NCBI RefSeq assembly: GCF_014643255.1
Contig: NZ_BMJI01000001.1
Location: forward strand, 248,001-312,000
DNA: 64,000 bases
From: Tersicoccus solisilvae
GTDB lineage: Bacteria > Actinomycetota > Actinomycetes > Actinomycetales > Micrococcaceae
Reading direction: 5' to 3'
Shown: in pieces, positions 33,312 to 41,661 of the stretch
Layout of the letters: each line of letters opens with the position of its first letter
How positions within the stretch are numbered: position 1 is the first letter of the stretch
Translations under genes and position numbers: made by a program
The notes under the pieces: generated by a model
Told to the model about the DNA's origin: nothing
What the model saw: the letters and a program-made list of their open reading frames with translations, nothing else
Database searches by the model: none

Positions 33312-33384
33312 CGTCCACTGGTCCGTTGCCGCCGCTTTCGGGGCCGATCCGGGTCGAGAACCGGCATCGAGTGACCAGTGGACG
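33312..33384. repeat. Inverted repeat between permease and ATPase genes
   Basis: Perfect 12-base arms CGTCCACTGGTC (33312-33323) and GACCAGTGGACG (33373-33384) flank a 49-base loop within the 165-base gap of the importer operon. Both flanks also carry similar direct copies of ACGGAGAGACGGGGA / ACGGAGACACGGGGA. It could be an mRNA processing or stability element separating permease and ATPase expression. Confidence 0.65.
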
Positions 33385-33432
33385 GAGACACGGGGAGCCG
33401 CGGAGTCACCGGGGGAACGGAACGTCATCGGA

Positions 33433-34365
33433 TCATGCCCCCAGGCTCAGGGCGCCGGCGGACTCGGTGCCGCGACGGCGGGCGGACCGGGACGTGCCGA
33501 GCGTCGGGTCGGTGGCCTCGCGCAGGGCGTCGCCGAGCAGGTTGAGCGCGAGGACGGTGACGGCGATCGCCGCCCCGGGCCAGAACGCGGCCAGCGGGTG
33601 GGTGGTCACGTGGTCCTGCATCTCGGCGAGCATCCGGCCCCAGCTGATCACCGACGTCGGCGCCCCGTACCCGAGGTAGGACAGGCCCGCCTCGGCCAGC
33701 TGCGACAGGGCCATGGTGAGCGAGAGCTGCACGATGAAGGCGGGTGCGATGTTGGGCAGGACGTGCCGGGTGAGGATCCGCGACCGGCTCAACCCGGAGG
33801 CCTCCGCGGCGAGCACGTAGTCCGCACCGGCGACGATCCGGAACTCGCTGCGCAGCACCCGGGAGGCGCCCACGCCGTAGCCGATGCCGACGGCGACGAC
33901 GACGACGGCCAGCGACCCGCCGAACGTCGCCGCGAGCATCATGGCGATCAGCAGCGTGGGGAACGCGATCAGCACGTCGACGAGGATGGCCACCGGCTCC
34001 CGCACCCAGCGGGTGGTCAGTGTGCTCAGGGCGCCGAACGCGAGTCCGACGACGGCGGCCAGCAGCGCGGAGAACACGGCGACCTGCACGGCCACCCGCG
34101 ACCCGGCCAGCACGCGCGAGAAGATGTCCCGGCCGATCTGGTCCGTCCCGAACCAGTGCGCCGGGCTCGGGGCGGCCCACAGTCGCGAGGAGGCGGCCAT
34201 CGGGTCGTACGGCGTCCACACCAGCGACAGGAGGGCGGCGAGCACGACGCCGGCGAGGACGACGAGCGCGCCGACGCCGATCGGCTGCCGGAGCAGGAGC
34301 CGGCCGGCACCGGGTCGCCGTCGGCGCCGTCGGGGCGCCTCGGGGTGGGAAACACGCGCGCTCAC
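33433..34365 (-). CDS. Peptide ABC importer permease (DppC/OppC type)
   Basis: This 310-residue permease begins with the basic N-terminus HPEAPRRRRRRPG, has a DPMAASSRLWAAPSPAHWFG loop and the OppC signature GTDQIGRDIFSRVLAGSRVA (about 74-93). The EAA loop is about EASGLSRSRILTRHVLPNIAP (21 residues; key residues EASG and LPN). Six membrane helices. The GTG start overlaps the upstream permease stop (GTGA). With the DppB-type permease it forms the transmembrane channel of the importer. Confidence 0.92.
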   Translation of the reverse strand: MSARVSHPEAPRRRRRRPGAGRLLLRQPIGVGALVVLAGVVLAALLSLVWTPYDPMAASSRLWAAPSPAHWFGTDQIGRDIFSRVLAGSRVAVQVAVFSALLAAVVGLAFGALSTLTTRWVREPVAILVDVLIAFPTLLIAMMLAATFGGSLAVVVVAVGIGYGVGASRVLRSEFRIVAGADYVLAAEASGLSRSRILTRHVLPNIAPAFIVQLSLTMALSQLAEAGLSYLGYGAPTSVISWGRMLAEMQDHVTTHPLAAFWPGAAIAVTVLALNLLGDALREATDPTLGTSRSARRRGTESAGALSLGA

Positions 34366-35315
34366 GAGACGGTCTCCCGCTGCCGGGGGTCGATCAGCCG
34401 GTGCACGACGTCGACCGCGGTGCCGACGATCAGCACGAGTGCGGTGAGCACGAGGATGGTCGACTGCACCTTCGGCAGGTCACGGTTGCCGACGTCGGCC
34501 ACGAGCATCCGACCGAGTCCCGGCAACGCGAACAACTGCTCGATCACGACGGCCCCGACGATCAGCCCGGCCACCTGCAGCCCGAGCACGGAGATGATCG
34601 ACAGCCCGACGCTCGGCAGCCCGTGGGTCACCAGGGCCCGGGTGCGGGTCATGCCCTTGGCCGCGGCGGTCCGCACGTGATCCTGCCCCAGGGCCGTGAG
34701 CGTCGCGGACCGGACGAACCGCAGCAGCACGGCCCCCTCGACGATGCCGATGGTCAGGGCCGGCAGCATGAGGGAGTGCAAGGCCTGCCACGGCCGATGC
34801 CACCCGTCCAGCGGGAATCCCTGCGCGGGGAACAGGCCGAGCCCGAGCGCGAAGACGGCGATGAACATCATGCCCGCCCACACCGCGGGCACCGCCGCGA
34901 AGAGCTGCCCGACGACGCCGAGGACGCCGCCGTCGGGATGGTGCCGGCGCACCGCCGCGATCACGCCGAGCGGCAGGGCGACGAGCAGGGCGATGACGAG
35001 GCTCAGCACCGCCAACGGCACGGTGACCTGCATCTTCTGCGCCAGTTCGTCGGCGACCGGGACCCCGGTGAGCAGCGATGTGCCGAGGTCGAGGCGCAGT
35101 ACCCCGCCGATCCAGTGCAGGTACTGCACGATCAGCGGGTCGTCCAGGCCGAGCCCGGCGCGGATCGCGGCCAGCTGCTGCGGCGTCGCCGTCGTCCCGC
35201 CGATCACCTGGGCCACGTCGCCCGGAAGCACCCGCAGCGCCAGGAAGATGAGCACGCTCGTCACCCACAGGGCGACCAGCAGCAGCCCGAGGCGGGTGAG
35301 GAGGAACCGGAGCAC
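34362..35315 (-). CDS. Peptide ABC importer permease (DppB/OppB type)
   Basis: This 317-residue permease starts MLRFLLTRLGLLLVALWVTS, the standard DppB/OppB N-terminus, with LPGDVAQ in the first loop, and has six membrane helices. The EAA-like coupling loop is about AAAKGMTRTRALVTHGLP (about 218-235). GTG start at 35315. The gene lies 401 bases downstream of the substrate-binding protein gene, separated by an opposite-strand gene, so the permeases may have their own promoter. Confidence 0.92.
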   Translation of the reverse strand: MLRFLLTRLGLLLVALWVTSVLIFLALRVLPGDVAQVIGGTTATPQQLAAIRAGLGLDDPLIVQYLHWIGGVLRLDLGTSLLTGVPVADELAQKMQVTVPLAVLSLVIALLVALPLGVIAAVRRHHPDGGVLGVVGQLFAAVPAVWAGMMFIAVFALGLGLFPAQGFPLDGWHRPWQALHSLMLPALTIGIVEGAVLLRFVRSATLTALGQDHVRTAAAKGMTRTRALVTHGLPSVGLSIISVLGLQVAGLIVGAVVIEQLFALPGLGRMLVADVGNRDLPKVQSTILVLTALVLIVGTAVDVVHRLIDPRQRETVS

Positions 35316-35398
35316 GGGCCCCAGTCTGGCAGGTCGGTGCCGCCCGCAACGCCTCGTCGCCGGTGGTGCCGCCCACGGGGGCGCGTCATCATGGAGGC

Positions 35399-35710
35399 AT
35401 GGGAAAGCAGTATCGAGCCACGACCGAGGCGAACAGCCGCAATCCGCAGGACTGGGGCCGCGCGATGGCGTGGGCCATGTCCGATCTCTCCACCCAGGCC
35501 CTCGCCGACGACAGCCACGAGCGCCTGTTCGGGGAGGACCTCGTCCTGCGCGTCAGCCCGACCGACGAGGGCGTCGAGATCACGCTGACCTGGGACGCTC
35601 CCGAGGGCGTGGAGCGCACGGACACCGGGGCGATCCCGATGGGGTCGGGCCACGGGCGCGACGACGACGACGTCGTCGATCCCGAGGAGGGCGCGGCTCA
35701 CCCCACGTGA
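35399..35710 (+). CDS. Small hypothetical protein inside the importer locus
   Basis: This 103-residue acidic protein begins MGKQYRATTEANSRNPQDWG and ends in an Asp-rich tail (RDDDDVVDPEEGA). A central beta-like segment (LVLRVSPTDEGVEITLTWD) is visible. No family is recognised. It is on the strand opposite to the importer genes, exactly between the binding-protein stop (4 bases away) and the first permease. CATCAT (35387-35392) lies six bases before ATG and GGAGG immediately before it. Its role in transport is not implied by orientation. Confidence 0.6.
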   Translation: MGKQYRATTEANSRNPQDWGRAMAWAMSDLSTQALADDSHERLFGEDLVLRVSPTDEGVEITLTWDAPEGVERTDTGAIPMGSGHGRDDDDVVDPEEGAAHPT

Positions 35711-35714
35711 GCCG

Positions 35715-37319
35715 CTACCTGCTGATCGACACCCCGGCCAGGTCGAGCCGTGACGTCGTGGCGTCCGTCGGGAAGCCGTGCACCCGGTCGGAGATCGCCG
35801 TGAGGGCCTTGCCGCTGTAGAGCCACTTCGCCGGGGCGTCCTCGGCCACCAGCCGCGCCGCCTGCTTCAGCAGGTCTCCGGCCTCCTGCTCGTTCACGGC
35901 CTGCTGCGCCTGCTGGTACAGGGTGGTGACCTTCGGGTTGCGGTAGTTGAAGTAGTAGTCCGGGTTCGCATAGTTGCCGAAGTCCCGGGCCTCGGCGTGG
36001 TTGACGAAGCTGAGGTCGTAGTTCTTGTTGGTGTAGACGTCGGTCAGCCAGGTGGGGAACTCGACCTGCCGCACCTTCAGCGTCACGCCGACCGCCGCGA
36101 ACTGGGAGACCAGCAGGTCCGAGACGGTGGAGCCGTAGACGTTGGGGATGGTCAGCGTCAGGGACAGCGTGTCGGCGCCGGCCGCGGCGAGCAGCTTCTT
36201 CGCGTTGTCCGGGTTGTAGGCGTTGATCGCCGTCAGGTCCTCGTAGCCGGGATCCAGTTCGGGGATCGGCCCGCCCAGCTTCGTGCCGCCGTCGTTGATG
36301 GCCTTGATGATGGCGTCGGTGTCGATGGCCTGGCTGAGCGCCTGCCGCACCTCGAGCTTGTTCAGCGGGGCCTTGCCGCTGTTGTAGGCGAGCGTGTACT
36401 CGTCGTTGGTGCGTCCCTCGGCGATGGTGTAGCCGCGGGCACCGCGGACCTGCTCGATCAGCGTGGGGTCCAGCGCGGTCTGCACGTCCACGGAGCCGGA
36501 GAGCACCGCGTTGTTGGCCGACGCCGCCTGGGGCAGATAGGTCAGGTCGACACCCGCGAGCTTCGCCTTCTCGCCCCAGTACCCGTCGAAGCGCTTCAGC
36601 GACAGTGTCGACCCCTGCTTCCAGGACGCGACCCGGAACGGGCCCGTGCCGTTCGCCGTCGACGCCAGGTCGTTGGTCGCGCCCTGCTTCAGCACGATGC
36701 CGGCCCGCCCCGCCAACGCGAACATGAGGTTGGAGTCCGGGTGGTCGAGCGTCAGCCGGATGGTCGACCCCTCGGCGGTGATCGACCGGACCGCGGCGAG
36801 GTCGGCATGATTGGCCAGGCTCGCGTCGTTCTTCACCTGCGTGAGGGAGGCGACGACGTCCTGCGCGGTCAGCGCGGCCCCGTTGTGGAAGGTCACGCCG
36901 TCGCGCAGGGTGAACGTGTAGGTCTTCCCGTCGCCGGACACCTCGTGCCCGGCGGCGAGGGCGTCCCGGTACTGCCCGTCCGCGGTGCGGGAGACCAGGC
37001 CCTGGTAGACGTTGTCCAACAGCGCCTGCTCGAGGGCGACGCCGGCCGTCCGGCGGATGTTCAGATTGGTCGGCTCGAGCCGCAGCCCCAGCCGGAGCGT
37101 GGCACCGGTGTCGGCCTCCCCGGCCCCGCCGGACGGCGACGCCGTCGGCCGGGCGTTCAGGTTGGCGATGACCGCGATGGTCCCGGCGATGAGCGCGAGC
37201 ACGACGATCCCGATGATGATCGGCAGCCCCGGGCCGCGCCGGCGGCGGCGCTCGAAACCGACGCGGGGGGCGGAACCGGGGGACGGCGTACCGGGATCGG
37301 GCGTCTGGGCGTCAGACAT
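35715..37319 (-). CDS. Membrane-anchored solute-binding protein of the peptide ABC importer (SBP family 5)
   Basis: This 534-residue family 5 extracellular solute-binding protein has TLRLGLRLEPTNLNIRRTAG at the domain start, VSGDGKTYTFTLRDGVTFHN and LEVRQALSQAIDTDAI, all standard. Instead of a lipobox the N-terminus has a basic stretch (FERRRRRGPG) and one hydrophobic helix (about 33-53) without Cys, so it seems anchored by an uncleaved helix. It delivers peptides, nickel or other solutes to the permeases downstream. GAGGACCCC precedes ATG 37319, and a TAGACT -10 with a palindrome lies 40-70 bases upstream. Confidence 0.88.
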   Translation of the reverse strand: MSDAQTPDPGTPSPGSAPRVGFERRRRRGPGLPIIIGIVVLALIAGTIAVIANLNARPTASPSGGAGEADTGATLRLGLRLEPTNLNIRRTAGVALEQALLDNVYQGLVSRTADGQYRDALAAGHEVSGDGKTYTFTLRDGVTFHNGAALTAQDVVASLTQVKNDASLANHADLAAVRSITAEGSTIRLTLDHPDSNLMFALAGRAGIVLKQGATNDLASTANGTGPFRVASWKQGSTLSLKRFDGYWGEKAKLAGVDLTYLPQAASANNAVLSGSVDVQTALDPTLIEQVRGARGYTIAEGRTNDEYTLAYNSGKAPLNKLEVRQALSQAIDTDAIIKAINDGGTKLGGPIPELDPGYEDLTAINAYNPDNAKKLLAAAGADTLSLTLTIPNVYGSTVSDLLVSQFAAVGVTLKVRQVEFPTWLTDVYTNKNYDLSFVNHAEARDFGNYANPDYYFNYRNPKVTTLYQQAQQAVNEQEAGDLLKQAARLVAEDAPAKWLYSGKALTAISDRVHGFPTDATTSRLDLAGVSISR

Positions 37320-37357
37320 GGGGTCCTCATCGTTGAAGCAGCGGGCAGCGAACGGAT

Positions 37358-37386
37358 GCTTGACCCGTCAAGCGAAGAAGTCTAGA
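37358..37386 (-). promoter_or_regulatory. Promoter -10 and palindrome before the importer binding-protein gene
   Basis: On the minus strand TAGACT (37384-37379) is a good -10. About five bases downstream, at the expected transcript start, is the perfect palindrome GCTTGAC-CC-GTCAAGC (37358-37373 on the plus strand). It is a candidate operator, or a 5' mRNA hairpin, controlling the importer. Confidence 0.55.
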
Positions 37387-37440
37387 CGCCGCGGCGGGAC
37401 GGCGGGTGAGGCCTTGGTCACACACCGACGCCCGACGCCG

Positions 37441-38499
37441 TCAGTTCGGCGACGGCCGCTCGGAGAACGCCCGGACGAGGTCGGCGAGCGCCGCCGGCGA
37501 GTCCTCCTGGACGTTGTGCCCGGAGTCCAGCTCGACGACGTCGCCCTGGGGCACGCGGCGCAGGAACTCGGCGACCTGCGCGGTGTCGATCACGCCCTGC
37601 CGGCCGCGGATCAGCAGCACCGGGATGGACAGGCCGGTGAGGGGTTCCCACAGGTCGGCGCTGTCCCGGCCCGCCGCCAGCGCCGCCTCGGGGGCGAGGT
37701 GGGCGAGATGGTGCTTGAACTCGTACTGCCCGTCGTCGCGGCGCCGGGTGTTCAGGGTGACGCCGCGGGTGAGGGCGCCGCGATCCGGGCCGTAGCCGAA
37801 CGCCAGGGCCCGGTCGATGATCTGCTCCCGGCTGTCGTACTGCCGCCGGCCGGTCATGAACTCGCGGATCTGCGCGAGCGTGGGCTTGCCGGGCGTGGCC
37901 GCGGACTCGGCGGCACCCGGGTCGGTGACCGGTGCGCCGGTGCCGGCCGGGACGGGCGCGGTGTCGGCGGGTGCGTCGGCGGCATCGGCGGTCTGCGGCA
38001 GGGCCGGCACGATGTCGACGAGGATCAGGTGCGAGACCAGCTCGGGGTGCGCGGCGGCCAGCAGGATGCCGGTGAGGCCGCCGAGGGACTGGCCCACGAC
38101 CACCTGCGGGCCGGCGTCGATCTCCGTCAACAGGTCGGCGACGGCGTCGGCGTTGCGGGCGGGGCCGTAGTCGGCGTCGTCGCGCCAGGTGGAGTCGCCG
38201 TGCCCGGGCAGGTCGACGGCCAGCGTGCCGACGTTCAGGCACAGCACCGTGGGATCCCAGGTGTGCGCGTTCAGGCCGGCGCCGTGCAGCAGCGTGACCT
38301 GGGGCGGGTGCGAGCCCCACTCGATGGCCGAGACGACGGCGTCCTCCGCTCGGGTGACCGTGATGCGGCGATGCGCGGGCAGCGCGGAGCCGAGGCCCAC
38401 CCGGTCGGCGTCCTCCGGCAGGAACGAGAACTCGTCGGGCTCGGCGCGGGCAGACGCGGGCGCGGTGGCGCGTTCGGTGGACTCGGGCGATTCGGTCAT
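37441..38499 (-). CDS. Alpha/beta-hydrolase
   Basis: This 352-residue alpha/beta-hydrolase has the oxyanion region LLHGAGLNAHTWDPT (about 71-85), the nucleophile elbow VGQSLGG (Ser about 140) and the acid and His in LIRGRQGVIDTA and LDSGHNVQEDSP (His near 328). A Pro/Ala/Asp-rich insertion (about 175-205) sits before the cap helices. ATG 38499 has AGGGGAGCATC upstream. Many such proteins are haloperoxidase- or esterase-like; the substrate is unknown. It is divergent from the MATE exporter. Confidence 0.85.
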   Translation of the reverse strand: MTESPESTERATAPASARAEPDEFSFLPEDADRVGLGSALPAHRRITVTRAEDAVVSAIEWGSHPPQVTLLHGAGLNAHTWDPTVLCLNVGTLAVDLPGHGDSTWRDDADYGPARNADAVADLLTEIDAGPQVVVGQSLGGLTGILLAAAHPELVSHLILVDIVPALPQTADAADAPADTAPVPAGTGAPVTDPGAAESAATPGKPTLAQIREFMTGRRQYDSREQIIDRALAFGYGPDRGALTRGVTLNTRRRDDGQYEFKHHLAHLAPEAALAAGRDSADLWEPLTGLSIPVLLIRGRQGVIDTAQVAEFLRRVPQGDVVELDSGHNVQEDSPAALADLVRAFSERPSPN

Positions 38500-38631
38500 G
38501 ATGCTCCCCTGGACGGACGGCGCTCTGTGCCCATCCTGCCGCACGGGCTCTCGCGGGGGCGGTGCCGTGACACCGCGTCCTCGGAACCCGTGCGCCGGGG
38601 TGTGGTCGGTGGCGGTGTCTAGGCTCGAGAC

Positions 38632-39987
38632 GTGACGACACGAGAGGCCCGGGCACACGAGCGTCGGGCCGGTGCCGGCATCAACCGGCGGATCCTCGCG
38701 CTCGCGGTACCCGCCCTCGGCGCGCTGGTCGCCGAGCCGCTGTTCCTGCTCGCCGACTCCGCGATCATCGGCCACCTCGGCGTCGACCAGCTCGCCGGCG
38801 TCGGGCTCGCCGCCACCGTCATCCAGACCGCCGTCGGGCTGATGGTCTTCCTCGCCTACTCGACGACGGCCGCGGTCGCCCGGCGGATCGGGGCCGGTGA
38901 CCGGGCGACGGCGCTCGCGATGGGCCGGGACGGGATGTGGCTGGGCGTCGGCCTGGGCGTCGTGCTGGCCGTGGCCGGCTGGCTCACCGCCGGGCCGGTG
39001 GTGCGCGCGCTGGGGGCGGAGGGCGCCGTCGCGGGCTTCGCCGCCGACTTCCTGCGGAACAGCATGCCGGGCCTGGTCGCCATGCTGCTCGTGCTCGCCG
39101 CGACCGGCGTGCTGCGCGGACTGCAGGACACCCGCACCCCGCTCGTCGTCGCGGTCGGTGGCTTCGGCCTGAACATCGTGCTGGACCTGGCGCTGGTCTA
39201 CGGGGCCGGCTGGTCCGTGACGGGCGCCGCGATCGGCACGTCGCTGGCGCAGTGGAGCATGGCGGTCGTCTACCTGGTCATCCTCGGCCGGGCCTTCGCG
39301 GCGGAGCGCCTGAGCCTGCGACCGTCGCCGGCCGGCATCGTCGCCGCCTCCCGGGTGGGTTCGTGGCTGATGCTGCGCACCCTGAGCCTGCGCGTCGCGA
39401 TCCTCACGACGGTGCTCGTCGCGACCGCGCAGGGACCGGTGAATCTCGCCGCGCACCAGCTGACCATGACGATGTTCAACGCCCTGGCGATGGTGCTGGA
39501 CGCCCTGGCCATCGCCGGTCAGGCGCTGATCGGCCGGGAACTCGGCGGCGGTGATCTCCCGCTGGTCCGCGGGCTGACCCGCCGGATGATCCTCTGGGGC
39601 ACCGGCTTCGGCGTCGTCACCGGCGTGCTGCTGGCCGTCGCCGCCCCCTGGCTGGGGTTCCTGTTCACCGGGGACGACGCCGTCCGCGGGGCCTTCGCCG
39701 TCGCCGTCCTCGTGCTCGCGGTCGGCCAGCCGATCTGTGGACTGGTGTTCGTGCTCGACGGCATCCTGATCGGTGCCGGCGATGCGCGCTACCTCGCCCT
39801 GACCGGCCTGGTGAACCTGGCCACCTACCTCCCGCTGCTCGCCTGGGTGCACCTGGGCGGGGCGGAGGGCACCGCGGCGCTGGCCTGGCTGTGGGCCGCA
39901 TTCGCGATCGGCTACCTCGCCTCCCGCGCGCTCACGCTGAGCCTGCGGGCCCGCACCGGGGCCTGGATGGTGACGGGCGCGCCCTGA
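38632..39987 (+). CDS. MATE-family efflux protein (DinF-like)
   Basis: This 451-residue protein has 12 membrane helices and the DinF-type MATE start RILALAVPALGALVAEPLFL, ADSAIIGHLGVDQLAGVGLA, and the mirrored second half with GQALIGRELGGGD. MATE proteins exchange Na+ or H+ for cationic drugs; the DinF subgroup is linked to oxidative and bile stress. The GTG start at 38632 has TAGGCT (38620-38625) six bases before it and no ribosome site, so it is probably leaderless. Confidence 0.9.
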   Translation: MTTREARAHERRAGAGINRRILALAVPALGALVAEPLFLLADSAIIGHLGVDQLAGVGLAATVIQTAVGLMVFLAYSTTAAVARRIGAGDRATALAMGRDGMWLGVGLGVVLAVAGWLTAGPVVRALGAEGAVAGFAADFLRNSMPGLVAMLLVLAATGVLRGLQDTRTPLVVAVGGFGLNIVLDLALVYGAGWSVTGAAIGTSLAQWSMAVVYLVILGRAFAAERLSLRPSPAGIVAASRVGSWLMLRTLSLRVAILTTVLVATAQGPVNLAAHQLTMTMFNALAMVLDALAIAGQALIGRELGGGDLPLVRGLTRRMILWGTGFGVVTGVLLAVAAPWLGFLFTGDDAVRGAFAVAVLVLAVGQPICGLVFVLDGILIGAGDARYLALTGLVNLATYLPLLAWVHLGGAEGTAALAWLWAAFAIGYLASRALTLSLRARTGAWMVTGAP

Positions 39988-40044
39988 GCGGCCGCGCATC
40001 CCGTTCGGGCGAGGACCTCGGGGCGCCGCACTAGACTGACCGCG

Positions 40045-40596
40045 ATGTCTTCCTCCGCACACACGCCCCGCTTCCTGGGGCGTGCCTGGTCCCTGCTGCT
40101 GGCGCGTGGTCTGGTCTGCGCCCTGTTCGGCCTGACCACGACCTTCTGGGCGACGCCCGACGACACCGCGATGCACGTCATGGTCGCCGTCTACATGCTG
40201 CTCCTCGGGTTGGTGAACTGGCGGATCTCCGCGGCCGTGCGGGACCGACGGGTGCTCGCGTACGCCCTGACGATCGCGCTGTTCGGCGTCATCGTGCTGG
40301 TCGCGCCGAGCCGGGCGATGTTCGCCATGGTGGCCGCTCTCGGGTTCACGTTGTTCGGCCTGATGGAGGCCAGCGTGTGCTGGATGTCGCGGCGCTCGCA
40401 TCCCGTGGTCCGCGACGGCGTGATCATCGGTCTGGCCATGGCCGGCTCCGGCATCATCCTGCCGCTCGTGCAGGATCTGGGCCCGCACGGCATGCTCGGC
40501 GTCCTCGGCGGCGGGGCGATCATCTGTGCCGTGGTCATGCTGATCGGCGCCCTGACCGTCCGGCATGAGACGGTCTCCGGGTCTCTGCCCGCCTGA
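40045..40596 (+). CDS. HdeD/DUF308-like membrane protein
   Basis: This 183-residue protein has six closely packed hydrophobic helices and short loops (LLARGLVCALFGLTTTFWA; MLLLGLVNWRISAAV), similar to DUF308/HdeD membrane proteins. The central ALGFTLFGLMEASVCW resembles the repeat of that family. TAGACT (40032-40037) ends seven bases before ATG, consistent with a leaderless start. Function unknown; HdeD-like proteins relate to acid or envelope stress in enterics, which need not apply here. Confidence 0.65.
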   Translation: MSSSAHTPRFLGRAWSLLLARGLVCALFGLTTTFWATPDDTAMHVMVAVYMLLLGLVNWRISAAVRDRRVLAYALTIALFGVIVLVAPSRAMFAMVAALGFTLFGLMEASVCWMSRRSHPVVRDGVIIGLAMAGSGIILPLVQDLGPHGMLGVLGGGAIICAVVMLIGALTVRHETVSGSLPA

Positions 40597-40604
40597 CGAC
40601 GACG

Positions 40605-40644
40605 TAGACTGGAGAACGGGCCGCCCGCACCACTGGCGGCCCGT
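40605..40644 (+). promoter_or_regulatory. -10 element followed by a 5' leader hairpin
   Basis: TAGACT (40605-40610) is followed by ACGGGCCGCC (40616-40625), a nine-base loop and GGCGGCCCGT (40635-40644), a perfect 10-base stem. The AAGGAGG ribosome site of the next gene comes eight bases later. The hairpin would form the very start of that mRNA. It may also terminate the upstream gene. Confidence 0.5.
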
Positions 40645-40665
40645 TGTCGTGAAGGAGGAGTGCAC

Positions 40666-41031
40666 GTGCCGCAGGACGGGCAGCGGTCGACGCGAGGGAT
40701 CAAGGCCACCGTGAAGGCTCCCCTCATCTTCTCCGCGGTGCTGGCCGCCGTGACCTTCGTCGTCGTGCTCTTCGCCGCTTCGGGCGGCACCGCTCACCAG
40801 ATGCGGGTGGACACGGCGACCGTGGCGGCGGGCATCGCCTTCATCGTCTCGCTGGTCGTGGCCGCCATGCTCATGATGATCGAGCGGCCCAACGCGGACC
40901 ACCTCGGCAAGGGCAGCGGCATCAACCGGGTCTCCTCCCGGATCCCGGGCGGCGCGGCCAAGGCGCCCACCGACCCGGACCACGTCGAGGACCCGGCCTT
41001 CGGCCAGCGGCGCGCGGACGAGGCGGACTGA
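40666..41031 (+). CDS. Small two-helix membrane protein
   Basis: This 121-residue protein has two membrane helices (about 19-38 and 52-72) and a hydrophilic tail ending in FGQRRADEAD. GTG 40666 is preferred to the in-frame GTG 40660 because AAGGAGG (40652-40658) is then seven bases away. No family is recognised beyond a possible resemblance to small actinobacterial conserved membrane proteins. The gene has a hairpin in its probable 5' leader. Confidence 0.65.
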   Translation: MPQDGQRSTRGIKATVKAPLIFSAVLAAVTFVVVLFAASGGTAHQMRVDTATVAAGIAFIVSLVVAAMLMMIERPNADHLGKGSGINRVSSRIPGGAAKAPTDPDHVEDPAFGQRRADEAD

Positions 41032-41035
41032 CGCC

Positions 41036-41584
41036 TCAGCCGGACGCGGCCGCCTTCCTCGCCCGGTACGCGGCGACGTTCGCCCGGTTCCCGCAGTTGC
41101 CGACGTCGCAGTAGCGCTTCGACCGGTTCTTCGACAGGTCCACCAGCACCGCGTCGCAGTCCTCCGCCGCGCACACCTTGAGCCGTGCGACCTCGCCCGC
41201 GCGGACGACGTCCACGAGCGCCATCGCGGTCTCCACGCCCACACGCTTCGCCAGCGGGTCGGTCGACGCCGTGGCGTGCAGGTGCCAGTCCCAGTGGTCG
41301 TGCTTGACCAGCTGCGGCAGCGCTCGGGCGTCGGCGAGCAGGGCATTGACGGCGATCACGAGCTCGTCCTCGGTCATCGTCCACAGCTCGCGCACACGGT
41401 CGCGGAGGGCGAGGATCTCGCGCAGCTCGGCGTCGTCGCCGGCGCGGACGCCCGAGTACTGCTCGCGGTCCAGGAAGGCGTCGAGATCCGCGGGGGTGCG
41501 CAAGGGATCGCCGCCCTCGACGGCGGTGTTGACCAGCCGCGCAGCGGAGAGCAGCGACATCTCCGCGTCATGGGCAAAAACCAC
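41036..41584 (-). CDS. CGNR zinc-finger (ABATE-domain) regulator
   Basis: This 182-residue protein has an N-terminal ABATE domain (SLLSAARLVNTAVEG) and a C-terminal zinc finger with VCAAEDCDAVLVDLSKNRS and YCDVGNCGNRANVAAYRARK, containing the diagnostic CGNR. Such proteins are stress-responsive transcription regulators in actinobacteria. GTG 41584 behind AGGTCAGGAG is preferred to the more distal GTG 41635, which would place the start in the divergent promoter region. It is divergent from the EamA exporter, which it probably controls. Confidence 0.88.
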   Translation of the reverse strand: MVFAHDAEMSLLSAARLVNTAVEGGDPLRTPADLDAFLDREQYSGVRAGDDAELREILALRDRVRELWTMTEDELVIAVNALLADARALPQLVKHDHWDWHLHATASTDPLAKRVGVETAMALVDVVRAGEVARLKVCAAEDCDAVLVDLSKNRSKRYCDVGNCGNRANVAAYRARKAAASG

Positions 41585-41618
41585 CTTGACTCCTGACCTC
41601 GACGGTTCTACTGTCACC

Positions 41619-41636
41619 AGTGTAAACCGTTTCACT
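41619..41636. promoter_or_regulatory. Near-palindrome in the CGNR/EamA divergent promoter region
   Basis: The 18-base sequence reads AGTG-T-AAAC-C-GTTT-CACT, a palindrome broken only by one bulged T. It lies in the 77-base gap between the divergent CGNR regulator and EamA exporter genes and is the obvious candidate operator. Confidence 0.5.
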
Positions 41637-41661
41637 CATGACAGCTCGACGGAGGTGCCCC

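Noticed and set aside
37441-41346. A 1301-residue minus-strand open frame
   Set aside because: Only its last third is a real hydrolase gene (start 38499); the rest is the antisense of the MATE and membrane-protein genes kept open by high GC.
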